64,000 nt of DNA from Pseudoflavonifractor sp. MSJ-37 (GTDB lineage: Bacteria > Bacillota > Clostridia > Oscillospirales > Oscillospiraceae), in the NCBI RefSeq assembly GCF_018917965.1, contig NZ_JAHLPP010000006.1, positions 89,085 through 153,084 of the forward strand, given 5' to 3'. Position numbers and translations under genes: made by a program. Below are positions 43,101-51,800 of the stretch, in pieces. The notes beneath the pieces were generated by a model. It had not been told where the DNA came from. It searched no databases and was given only the letters and a program-made list of their open reading frames with translations. Position 1 is the stretch's first letter. The number at the start of each line of letters is the position of its first letter.

Positions 43101-44354
43101 TCACAGGCCCGAGGAGCCCTCGATCGCGCCGTAGGAACCGATGATCGGCGACATGACTGCCACCATGATGAAGCCCACCACCAGCGCCATCAGCACGATC
43201 AGCATGGGCTCCAGGATCGTGACCATGCGCTTGGTGGCCTGCTGGGCGTCGTACTCCATGGACTCGGCGATGTGGTCCAGCATGGAGTCCAGCTGGCCGG
43301 TCTCCTCGCCGATCTTGATGGTGCTGCTCAGCTTCCGGCGGAAGCCCACCACCGGCTCCAACGACGCGGACAGCGCCTCGCCCTGACGGACCCGGGCCAG
43401 CACCTCGTCGAACTGGATCATGATATAGGTGTTGTCGATCGTGTCCCGCCCGATCTGGAGGGCGTTCACGATCGGCATGCCGCTGGCATACAGACTGCTC
43501 AGCGTCCGGGCGAAGCGGGCGGTGCAGATCACCGAGTTCAGCGGCCCGAACACCGGCATGGTCAGCTTCATCCGATCGACGGTCAGCCGCACGTCCGGGA
43601 TCCGCAGGACCATGCGCACCGCCACCACGCACACGATCAGCCCGATCACCGCCGTGTACCACTTGCTGACCATGAAGTCGGAGAAGGCCATCAGCAGCAT
43701 GGTGCTCCCCGGCAGGCTGTCCATGTTGGAGAACAGGTCCCCGAACTGGGGCAGGACGAAGGTGACGATCACGATCACCACCGCCACAGCCAGTACGGCC
43801 AGCACCGCCGGATAGATCAGGGCGGAAATCACCTGCTGTTCCATCTGATACCGCTTCTCGAAGTGGAGGGCCAGCCGCTCCATGACCTTGTCCAGACTGC
43901 CGGTGCCCTCGCCGGCCCGGACCATGCCCAGCATCAGGGGCGGGAACACCTCCTGATCCTCCAGGGCCACGGACAGGTCCGCGCCCTTCCGCACCTCGGC
44001 CAGCACCGCCTCGTAGATCCGCCGCTGGGCCGCCGGGATGCTGTCCTCTTTGCAGACGATCTCCAGCGCCCGCGTCAGACTGACGCCGGCGGCCAGCAGG
44101 GTCGCCACCTGACGGCAGAACTCCGAGAGCATCTTGGGCTTGAGCATGTCCCGCTTGGCGGCGCCTCCGCGCTGAGAGGCGCTCTGGAGATACAGGCCCC
44201 GGCTCTTCAGGTCGGCGTACAGGGCGTTCTGGTCGGCGGCCTCCGCCACGCCCCGGACGGTGTTGCCCTCCATATCCTTCGCCACATACCGGTATGGGAC
44301 GGGCGGAGCGCTCCGTCCATCCCCCCGGACATGGGGCCGTGTCTGCTGTGCCAT
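43101..44354 (-). CDS. Type IV pilus inner-membrane platform protein PilC/GspF
   Basis: A 417-residue protein with two repeated GspF domains. The first has FCRQVATLLAAGVSLTRALEIV and the second RFARTLSSLYASGMPIVNALQI. Membrane helices lie near 195 (LAVLAVAVVIVIVTFVLPQF), 245 and the C-terminus (LIVLMALVVGFIMVAVMSPI). It anchors the PilB motor. The ATG at 44354 has AGGAG eight bases upstream; the longer open frame is not supported. Confidence 0.9.
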   Translation of the reverse strand: MAQQTRPHVRGDGRSAPPVPYRYVAKDMEGNTVRGVAEAADQNALYADLKSRGLYLQSASQRGGAAKRDMLKPKMLSEFCRQVATLLAAGVSLTRALEIVCKEDSIPAAQRRIYEAVLAEVRKGADLSVALEDQEVFPPLMLGMVRAGEGTGSLDKVMERLALHFEKRYQMEQQVISALIYPAVLAVLAVAVVIVIVTFVLPQFGDLFSNMDSLPGSTMLLMAFSDFMVSKWYTAVIGLIVCVVAVRMVLRIPDVRLTVDRMKLTMPVFGPLNSVICTARFARTLSSLYASGMPIVNALQIGRDTIDNTYIMIQFDEVLARVRQGEALSASLEPVVGFRRKLSSTIKIGEETGQLDSMLDHIAESMEYDAQQATKRMVTILEPMLIVLMALVVGFIMVAVMSPIIGSYGAIEGSSGL

Positions 44355-44444
44355 ATCATCACTCCTGTCGAAGAGTCGAACGTTGAGAATGGGACGCCGC
44401 GCGCCGGGCCCCGCCGCCCCCGATCGGCGGGCGGACACAGAGGC

Positions 44445-45212
44445 CTATAACAGCCCCGCGTACCACCCCACCACGTCCCCGCCCCAGAAGAGGGCGGCGG
44501 CGATGCCGACGCAGAGGAAGGGGCCGAAGGCGAAGTGGTCCTTCCGGCCCGCCTTATGGGCCGCCAAGAGCCAGATGCCATAGCCGCCCCCGGCCAGCAG
44601 GGCCAGGAACACGGCGAACAGGCTCCTCTGCCAGCCCAGCAGGAGGCCCGCCGCCGCCATGAGCTTGATGTCTCCCCCGCCGAAGCCGCCGGGGACGATC
44701 AGTGCTACGACCAGCATGGGCACGCTGACGGCGAACACGCCGATCAGCCGGCTCCCCCAGCCGATCTCCGGGAAGAGCCAGCCCGCCGCCAGCCCGCACA
44801 GGGCCAGCGCCAGGTCGAACCGGTCCCAGATCTCCATGGTGTCCCAGTCCATCAGGCTCACCACCGTCAGGAGGGACAGGGCCGTGAACACCAGCGCCGC
44901 CCGCGGCGTCTCCCCGCCGAAGCGGAGGGCACATCCAACGGAGCAGGCCCCGCCCAGGACCTCCACCCAGAAGTAGCGGGGCGACAGCTTCGCGCCGCAC
45001 CCCCGGCACCGGCCCCGCTGGAGCAGGAAGCTCACACAGGGGATCAGCTCCCCGGCGGTCAGGGTCTTCCCGCAGACGGAACAGCAGCTCCGCCCCCTGA
45101 TGGGCGACTCCCCCCGGGGCAGACGCCACGCCACCACGTTCCAGAAGCTGAACAGGCAGGCCCCCAGCAGGAAGCGCAGGATCCATATGAGGCTGTACGC
45201 CAGATAGAGCAA
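44445..45212 (-). CDS. Prepilin peptidase (PilD/GspO type)
   Basis: A 255-residue membrane aspartic protease that removes the prepilin leader and methylates the new N-terminus. The cytoplasmic loop has paired cysteines (CCSVC near 43-47, CRGC near 69-72) for zinc. Catalytic Asp candidates are in VVSLMDWDTMEIWDR and in GFGGGDIKLMAAAG. The start is TTG at 45212, supported by AAGGAGG seven bases upstream. About 170 bases separate it from the preceding gene; a 7-bp inverted repeat (GTCACAG/CTGTGAC, 45303-45335) is the only structure seen there. Confidence 0.9.
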   Translation of the reverse strand: MLYLAYSLIWILRFLLGACLFSFWNVVAWRLPRGESPIRGRSCCSVCGKTLTAGELIPCVSFLLQRGRCRGCGAKLSPRYFWVEVLGGACSVGCALRFGGETPRAALVFTALSLLTVVSLMDWDTMEIWDRFDLALALCGLAAGWLFPEIGWGSRLIGVFAVSVPMLVVALIVPGGFGGGDIKLMAAAGLLLGWQRSLFAVFLALLAGGGYGIWLLAAHKAGRKDHFAFGPFLCVGIAAALFWGGDVVGWYAGLL

Positions 45213-45385
45213 ACGACGACCTCCTTGGCGATCGACTACGGCGGGGGGAGAGTCGGACCCCTCCGCCCCAATTTTCTATGTTCCCTTTTCCCCGCATGAC
45301 AAGTCACAGAGCCCCGGGGACCGAGACGCTGTGACCTGCCATGCCGCCCGCAGGAGGACCGTCCCGCGCACCCGGCGCGGTCCCC

Positions 45386-45838
45386 TCACGGGACAGCATG
45401 GATCAGTTCGATCTGGCCGTCCACCACCCAGGAGGCGGGGTCGGCGGTGTAGGTGACGGTGAACGCCCCCTCCGTATAGATCAGCTTGGCCACGTCATAG
45501 CCATCCTCCCCCGTCTGGAGGAGCCAGAGATCGCCGGGGGCCTTGCTCAGATGGAGCACCTCCCGGTACACCTCCGCCGGGACCCCTCCCGCTTGGGAGG
45601 GGTCGGCGAAGGGGAGCCCCGCGCCGTAGCGCTCGATCGAGACCGTGTGCAGGGCCATCCGCACCGCCTTGGCGTTGCCCAGAGCGATCTGGGCGTCCGC
45701 CCGGACCATCAGGCCCAGCACGCCGGCCGCGATCACCACCGCCGTCAGCAGGACCGCACACGCCACCGTCAGCCAGTAGGACACCGCGCCATAGCGCACC
45801 GGCGCAGTGTGTTCCCGGGGCTTGGTGATGAGTTTCAT
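45386..45838 (-). CDS. Membrane-anchored pilus-locus protein of unknown function
   Basis: A 150-residue protein with one N-terminal membrane helix (about 20-44, YWLTVACAVLLTAVVIAAGVLGLMV), then an extracellular domain (ALHTVSIERYGAGLPF ... DLWLLQTGEDGYDVAKLIYTE). It lacks a clear prepilin cleavage motif. The gene follows the second pilin by three bases, so it is probably an accessory of pilus assembly. No family is recognised. Confidence 0.6.
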   Translation of the reverse strand: MKLITKPREHTAPVRYGAVSYWLTVACAVLLTAVVIAAGVLGLMVRADAQIALGNAKAVRMALHTVSIERYGAGLPFADPSQAGGVPAEVYREVLHLSKAPGDLWLLQTGEDGYDVAKLIYTEGAFTVTYTADPASWVVDGQIELIHAVP

Positions 45839-45841
45839 GGG

Positions 45842-46282
45842 TTAGTCAGGGAAGTTCGTAGTGGTGATTTTGGTATAAGTGCCGTCCTTGTACTGGACCT
45901 TGATACCCTTGTTTTCATAATTGACCTTGGTGATGGTCTTATTGGCAGTGATAGCCTTGATATTGCCCTCAGTCACCTCAGCCAGCTTAGCAACATCCTC
46001 AAGGTCGATCTCGGTACCACCAGCACCGTCGGTCGCGAAAGTGATAGTGGGAGAGGCCGCATCAGAAGCTCCATAAGCCTCATCCGCCAGTGTCTGAGCG
46101 GCCATGACCACCTGACGGCACTCGGCGGTGACGCTCTTCTCCTTGGCCTTGTCGATATAGCCGGTCAGCGCAGGGATCAGCAGGGCCGCCAGGATCGCCA
46201 GGATCACCAGCACCACGATCAGTTCCACCAGAGTGAAGCCCTTCTTGTCGCTCTTCTTCAGAGCGCGCAGTTTGTTCAGCAT
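45842..46282 (-). CDS. Type IV pilin 2
   Basis: A 146-residue pilin with leader MLNKLRALKKSDKKG, cleavage before FTLVELIVVLVILAILAALL (Glu at +5), and a globular domain. Residues 1-65 are the same as those of pilin 1 except residue 2; the rest differs. Two Cys-free halves end in YKDGTYTKITTTNFPD. It is likely a fibre subunit. AGGAGG precedes the ATG. Confidence 0.9.
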   Translation of the reverse strand: MLNKLRALKKSDKKGFTLVELIVVLVILAILAALLIPALTGYIDKAKEKSVTAECRQVVMAAQTLADEAYGASDAASPTITFATDGAGGTEIDLEDVAKLAEVTEGNIKAITANKTITKVNYENKGIKVQYKDGTYTKITTTNFPD

Positions 46283-46302
46283 CGTTTATGTCCTCCTAGA
46301 TT

Positions 46303-46725
46303 TTACTGCTTCTCGTATTTCGCACCGTCATATTTAACGGTGATACCCTTGTTGGTATACTGGACCGCACTGATCTTATGGGTGGTGTTGTTCGCAGTGA
46401 TGCTGTCAATGTTGCCCTCAGCCACCTCAGCCAAATCAGCGACCTTCTTGAAAGTGATGGTAGGAGAACCATCTTTCGCAAAGGTGATGTTCACAGTAGC
46501 AGTAGTAGCCTCGCCGTACTTCTCATCATACAGCGTCTGGGCGGCCATGACCACCTGACGGCACTCGGCGGTGACGCTCTTCTCCTTGGCCTTATCGATG
46601 TAGCCGGTCAGCGCGGGGATCAGCAGGGCCGCCAGGATCGCCAGGATCACCAGCACCACGATCAGCTCCACCAGAGTGAAGCCCTTCTTGTCGCTCTTTT
46701 TCAGAGCGCGCAGCTTGTTGCGCAT
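46303..46725 (-). CDS. Type IV pilin 1
   Basis: A 140-residue pilin with leader and hydrophobic helix as in pilin 2 (KKG, then FTLVELIVVL), a conserved IDKAKEKSVTAECRQVVMAAQTL and a divergent C-terminal half ending KYDGAKYEKQ. The 5' DNA differs from pilin 2 at only a few positions in about 175 bases, pointing to recent duplication or gene conversion. Probably the major fibre subunit or one of an alternative pair. GGAGG precedes the ATG. Confidence 0.9.
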   Translation of the reverse strand: MRNKLRALKKSDKKGFTLVELIVVLVILAILAALLIPALTGYIDKAKEKSVTAECRQVVMAAQTLYDEKYGEATTATVNITFAKDGSPTITFKKVADLAEVAEGNIDSITANNTTHKISAVQYTNKGITVKYDGAKYEKQ

Positions 46726-46754
46726 ATTCTTTGCCTCCAGTTCGTTTTTGTTTG

Positions 46755-46793
46755 GGATGTTTTTTTATAAAAACACAGCGGTGCGGCCGTGTT
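46755..46793 (-). terminator. Internal terminator/attenuator in the pilus operon
   Basis: On the minus strand AACACGGC pairs with GCTGTGTT (one G-T pair), followed by TTTTTATAAAAAAAC. It lies between the minor pilins and the two main pilins, so it could set different expression levels or mark a processing site. No strong promoter is visible behind it. Confidence 0.5.
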
Positions 46794-46817
46794 TCCAATG
46801 GGATGATATCGGGGCGC

Positions 46818-47525
46818 TCAGCAGTCCGCCGCCGTGACTTCGGTGCGGTACGCGCTGTCCAGATCCAGATAGCGCAGGTCGATGACCAGCTCGTCGGTGA
46901 GCAGCTCGGTGCCGTCCGGCCGGAGGACCGTGGCGGCGGCGGTGACGGTGTCCCCCGTCCCCGCCGTGAAGGCCAGCCGAACGGTGAAGCCCAGGTAGGC
47001 CCCCTTGGGATAGGGCGTGCCCACGGCCCGGGCGGTCAGATCTCCGCCGGTGGTATAGGCGTAGGTCCCGGTGCGGCTGTCGCCGGAATACCAGCGCTCC
47101 AGCAGATAGCCGGGGTCCACCGCCGCCTGGGTCGTGTCCGCCGTGCCGTCGGCCTTGAGGATCTGGGTCTCCCCACACCCTCCGGCGCTGAGGACCAGCA
47201 CGAAGCCGTCCCCGTTCTGGAACTCCACGGCGGAGCCGGTGCCGCCCCGGTCCACGCCGGACCGTCCGGCCAGATCGTCGTCATCGGCGTAGATCTTCAC
47301 ATAGCCCTGGGCCGCCTCCAGATCGGACCGGACCAGCTCCAGCAGGTCGTCGGCCACGGTCTCGGCCTCGTTCAGGGCCTCCAGCCGCTGGACGCTCCGG
47401 GCGGCGGGGGGCAGGGCCGCCCCGATCAGGGCCATGGCCAGCCCCAGCAGGCCCGCGCTGACGATCAGCTCCGCCAAAGTCATGCCCCGGCGGTCCCGCA
47501 GGCGGGACCAGACGCGATGGATCAT
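46818..47525 (-). CDS. Minor pilin (PilW/GspJ-like)
   Basis: A 235-residue prepilin-like protein: leader ending RDRRG, then MTLAELIVSAGLLGLAMALIGAAL with Glu at +5. A helix (SVQRLEALNEAETVADDLLELV) and a large beta-rich domain follow. Its length and domain order fit PilW/GspJ minor pilins, which prime fibre assembly at the tip. Its start overlaps the stop of the PilV-like gene by four bases. Confidence 0.8.
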   Translation of the reverse strand: MIHRVWSRLRDRRGMTLAELIVSAGLLGLAMALIGAALPPAARSVQRLEALNEAETVADDLLELVRSDLEAAQGYVKIYADDDDLAGRSGVDRGGTGSAVEFQNGDGFVLVLSAGGCGETQILKADGTADTTQAAVDPGYLLERWYSGDSRTGTYAYTTGGDLTARAVGTPYPKGAYLGFTVRLAFTAGTGDTVTAAATVLRPDGTELLTDELVIDLRYLDLDSAYRTEVTAADC

Positions 47526-47893
47526 CCGTCCCCACCTCCCGGGCCGAAGAGGGCGAAGCGCGTCCCTCCGGCGGTCTTGGTCTGGGGCTGGAGCTCCACC
47601 CGGAACACCTCCCGGCCGCTGGTGTTGGCGCTGTCCAGCGTAGGGACGGCGTAGAACCCGGCGGTGACGGCGCTCCCGTCGTCCGAGGCGGCCGCCGCCC
47701 GGACCTCCCGCTGGAGCCGGGCGGCGTCGGCGCGGATCTGCTGGGCCTTCTGCTGGGCGTGCCCGGCGAAGAGCACCGCCCCGCCCAGCGTCCCGAAGAG
47801 CATCAGGAACACCACCGTGGAGACCAGGATCTCCACCATGGACTCGCCCCGCCGGGAGCGGAGCCGGTCAAGGATCCGTCTGACCGTTTTCAT
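47522..47893 (-). CDS. Minor pilin (PilV/GspI-like)
   Basis: A 123-residue prepilin: leader ending RSRRG, then ESMVEILVSTVVFLMLFGTLGG with Glu at +5, followed by a short domain. The first residue after cleavage is Glu rather than Phe or Met, which is unusual but tolerated in some minor pilins. It overlaps genes on both sides (26 bases with the PilX-like gene, 4 with the PilW-like one), so the minor pilins are probably co-translated. Confidence 0.75.
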   Translation of the reverse strand: MKTVRRILDRLRSRRGESMVEILVSTVVFLMLFGTLGGAVLFAGHAQQKAQQIRADAARLQREVRAAAASDDGSAVTAGFYAVPTLDSANTSGREVFRVELQPQTKTAGGTRFALFGPGGGDG

Positions 47894-48758
47894 CGGTCCC
47901 GCCTCCCTCCTGCTGGTCCTGCCGGCCCTCCAGATAGGCGGGCTGGAACTCCTTGTAGTTGACGATGTTGGTGTTGTACGCGTATCCGATGGTGACGGAC
48001 TCCGTCCCAGTCACGTTCCCCTCTCCGTCATGGTAGACGAGGGGGACCACCTGGCTTTGGAAGGTGGCGTCCCAGTAGAACGCGCCGCCGTTCCAGTAGA
48101 CCGACATGCTCCGGTCGCTGCTCTGCCAGGTGTAGTCCACCTGGAATCCGTCCTTGCGGTAATACTCGCTGGAATAGGAGTACTCCTCCCCGTCCAGCTT
48201 GGACACCACGTCCACCTGGAACTGGCGGGTGATGAAGCGGGCGTTCTCCAGTGCCGTGGTCTGAGCCTCCCGGCTCTCGTAGGGGAAGGTCCCGGCCGGA
48301 GGGACCGTATCCTTCACGTCCTCCGAGTCCAGCTTGCGGAGCCGGAGGGTGAAGATCCCGCCCTCGTCCCCGGCGTCGTACCGGGCATAATAAGTGGTGC
48401 GCTCCGGGTCGGCGGGGTCGTAGGTCCGGTAGCTCTCGTTGTCCAGGATCTGGTCGGCGTACTTGTAGAAGGTGCCGTCCGGGGAGGGCAGGTCCCCCGC
48501 GGACACGCCGGACCCGCTCCGGTCGGTGTGGTAGCGGCGGAGCTCCTTGTCCAGGACCTGCGCCATGGACTGGGCCAGCTGATAGCACCGCTCCCGCCCG
48601 ATCTTCCGATCCGCCCGTGCCATCAGCAGGGCCGAGGAGCAGATCAGGCTCAGGGTCAGCCCCAGCAGGAGGGCGGAGGCGCAGAGGGCCACGATCAGGG
48701 ACACGCCCTTCCGCCGGTTGGCCCGCAGGGCCGTCCAGCCCCGTCGGATCCGTCTCAT
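47868..48758 (-). CDS. PilX-like minor pilin/pilus accessory protein
   Basis: A 296-residue protein. A basic N-terminus (RRIRRGWTALRANRRKG) precedes a hydrophobic helix VSLIVALCASALLLGLTLSLICSSALLM, reminiscent of PilX-type prepilins, but the +5 residue is Val, not Glu. A helical segment and a beta-rich domain follow (FQVDYTWQSSDRSMSVYWNGGAFYWDATFQSQ). It lies directly downstream of the giant pilin-like gene. Confidence 0.62.
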   Translation of the reverse strand: MRRIRRGWTALRANRRKGVSLIVALCASALLLGLTLSLICSSALLMARADRKIGRERCYQLAQSMAQVLDKELRRYHTDRSGSGVSAGDLPSPDGTFYKYADQILDNESYRTYDPADPERTTYYARYDAGDEGGIFTLRLRKLDSEDVKDTVPPAGTFPYESREAQTTALENARFITRQFQVDVVSKLDGEEYSYSSEYYRKDGFQVDYTWQSSDRSMSVYWNGGAFYWDATFQSQVVPLVYHDGEGNVTGTESVTIGYAYNTNIVNYKEFQPAYLEGRQDQQEGGGTDENGQTDP

Positions 48759-48805
48759 CTGCCTCCGCCTCCTTTCTCTGGGGTCCTGGGTCGTTCGTTT
48801 GGTCT

Positions 48806-51800
48806 TTAGCGGAAGGTCAGCTCCCGCACGTCCGAGCTCACATAGGCCTGACTGCCGCCGGACACGTCGGCCTTCACGGACACGCCGGCGATCTGCGCCA
48901 CGTCCTCCGTCGGGAGGGCGAAGCGCTGGCCGTCGCTGGGCGTCAGGCCGGACACATTGGGCAGGATCAGGCGATAACCGATCGTCCCGTCCCCGTCGGC
49001 CTCCCGCTGGAGGACCGTGCCCAGCTCATAGGCATAGGCGTAGGCCGCGCCGCTGTCGGTCTGATAGGCGCCGGAGAAGCGGATCGGGCCGGTCACGGCC
49101 CAGGAGCCGTCCGGCTTGGGCGTGACGCCGGTCCAGACGGTCCCGTCGGCGGACACCTCCACCGTGGGGACCGAGGTGTCGGTCTCCGTGATGCGGAGCT
49201 GGCACTTCCCGCCGTTCTTGTCGGTCAGGACCAAATCGTACCGGTCAGCGCTGTCCACGCCGGTCCAGGCGATCGTAGTCTGCTCGGCGGTCCAGAGCTT
49301 CTCCTCCGGGTCGATGTCGGCCTTCACGTTGACGGACACGGGGATCGTCCGGCCGATCTGCCCCACCACGGCGGAGGGACTGTCCAGCTTCACGGCAGGG
49401 AGCCGCACCCGCTCGCTGGTCACCCAGTCGGAGCTGACCTGTCCGGCGGCGCTGGAGATCCGGGCCTGGAACTGGATATACTGGCCCGCCCAGCGGGTGG
49501 TCAGTCCGGTCAGGGACTGGTGATAGACGTCGTTCCGGTCGGCGGCCATGGCCTCCACGCCCTCGTCGGGCCAGTCGGCCAGCTTGTCCCCATCCGCGTC
49601 CGTGATCACGGCCCGGATCAGGTAGGTACTGCCGCCCGGGGGCAGACTGCCCGCGTCCGGCGTCACGGTGACGCTGAGGCCGCCGCTCCGGAAGTCGGCC
49701 GCCGGGGTGGGCGTATCGAGGTCGTCGGTCCAGCTGTATCCCCATGTCACCGTGGGCACGCCGATGCGCTGGGGCACGGTGAGGGAGTAGCTGACGCCGT
49801 TGGGGCTGTCCGCATAGGCGGCGCTGTTGGACTGGGCCACCAGATAGAGGGTGACCTCCTGTCCGGCGTAGGCGGACAGGTCCCGCTCCGCCTCATACTG
49901 GGCCGCGCCCGCCGCCGGGACGGGATCACCCAGCTTGGCGGCGGCACCGCCGGCGGTCTGGAGCCAGATCTGATAACTGCCGCAGCCGGTCTCGTCGGTG
50001 ATGGCGGGCCAGCTGATGCGGTAGACCAGCTCGTTGATGTCCGGGTTGTCCACAGTGGGCTGTCCCGGCCGCTCCAGCCTCTGCTGGACCGCATAGGTCT
50101 TGGTGGTGCTGAGGCCGATCTCGTTCCTCGCCGCGTCGCCGATCCGGCCCACGGTCAGCTCCACAGCCGGGAAGCTCCAGCTGTCAGCCGCGATGGTGAA
50201 GGACTTGGCCGTCTCGCCCGGATAGGCCTCGCCGGTGGGGATGGTGACCCGGGCGCCGTCGGCGGTCACGCCGATCAGCTCCACCTGATAGCGGGCATCC
50301 GTATAGGTGGCGGCGGGCTTGTCCTGATCCCAGCTAAAGGTATAGGAGAGAGAGCCGTCGATCAGCTCCCGCTCCGCCGTGTCGGACAGCTCCGGCGCGG
50401 GGAGGGCCTTCAGGGACAGCGCGGTCTCCTTGAAGCAGTCGTGCTTGTAGAAGGAGTCCCACTTGCTGTCCTTCTCCCAAAGCACCATGCTGTACTGGAT
50501 CTGGTCGGTGTAGGTGCCGTCGTCCCGATAGGTGCGGATGGTGTCCCGGGCGGCCGCCTCTGCATTGTTGAATCGGCCCAAGCCGTCGCCGTAGGCGTAC
50601 ACCGGGCCCAGGCCGGAGGCGGCGTACCACGCCCGCAGGCGCAGGTCCGATGCCTCAAAGATCTGCCGGGGCAGATCCCGGAAGGTGGCGTTGACCGTAC
50701 TGCCCGCCGCCGCCAGCACGTCCTCATAGGCGAAGGTGACGGTGGTGCCCCCGATCTCGCCCACCAGCTCCACCCGGTAGACGGGCGGGGTGTTCACAGA
50801 GGGCTCCCGGACCGTCAGACCGCCGGTGATCGTCAGGTCCTCCAGCGTGTCGCCGGAGATCTGAGCCGTCAGGCTCTGGAGGGTGGCGTCCGGCTTGTAG
50901 TTCGTGGCTCTGTTGGGGGTATAGGTGGACACGGTGGTGACCACCGGGTTTGGCGTCACGCCGTTGGCAGTTCCGGCGGAAGCGGTGAGCTTCAGCTCCT
51001 GCACGCCCTGGCCGTCGATGTAGGCGGCGGTGTTCTGGGCGTCCAGGGTCCGGGTCTGGCCATTGATCTCCAGCTTCACCGCCCAGCCGTCGAAGGCCTG
51101 GAAGGCGTCCAGATCCTCCAGCGTGTAGCAGTAGACGTACTCAGAATGGCTGGTGGAGAAGTTATAGTTGTAGAGCTGGATGCGGATGGCGGGGTCGGGC
51201 AGGACCGTGGTGTTGGTGAGGCCGCGGCTGGTCCACTCGGAGGGGGCCACGTCCTCGTCGATGCTGACGGCCCGGACCTTCACCACGATCTCCTTCCCGG
51301 CGGTCTCCTTCCGCAGCTCCTCGGGGAGCTGGAAATGGCCGGTGGTGACACCGCTCTGGTGGGGCTGCGTCTCGCTGACCCAGCCGCCCTGGCCTTTCTC
51401 CGTGGGGAAGAAGCGCAGGCCGGAGAGGAGCTCCTTCCCGTCCGCCGTCTCCACCACGCCCTCATAGTACAGGGGGCGGCTGGCGTCCGTGATGGTCACG
51501 GTGAATCCGGCGTCGCTCTCGGCGAGCTCCACCTTCTGAGGCACGGCCATCTGAGCGCCGGAGGGCCCGGACACCAGGCTCTCCAGCCCCTTCATGTAGC
51601 CGGACTTCACGTATCGATCGATGGACCAGCTGTCCTCGTTCTTGAGGCTGCTCAGGAAGCTCCCGTTGCTGTCCAGGCTCTGTATCCGACCATAGGGCTC
51701 GCTCGGCAGGTAGAAGAGGATCCGGCCGCCCACGACCTCCTGGCCGTTATAGCGGCTCTTGATCAGATTCCCGCCGCCGGTGATGTAGGAATTGCTCTGG

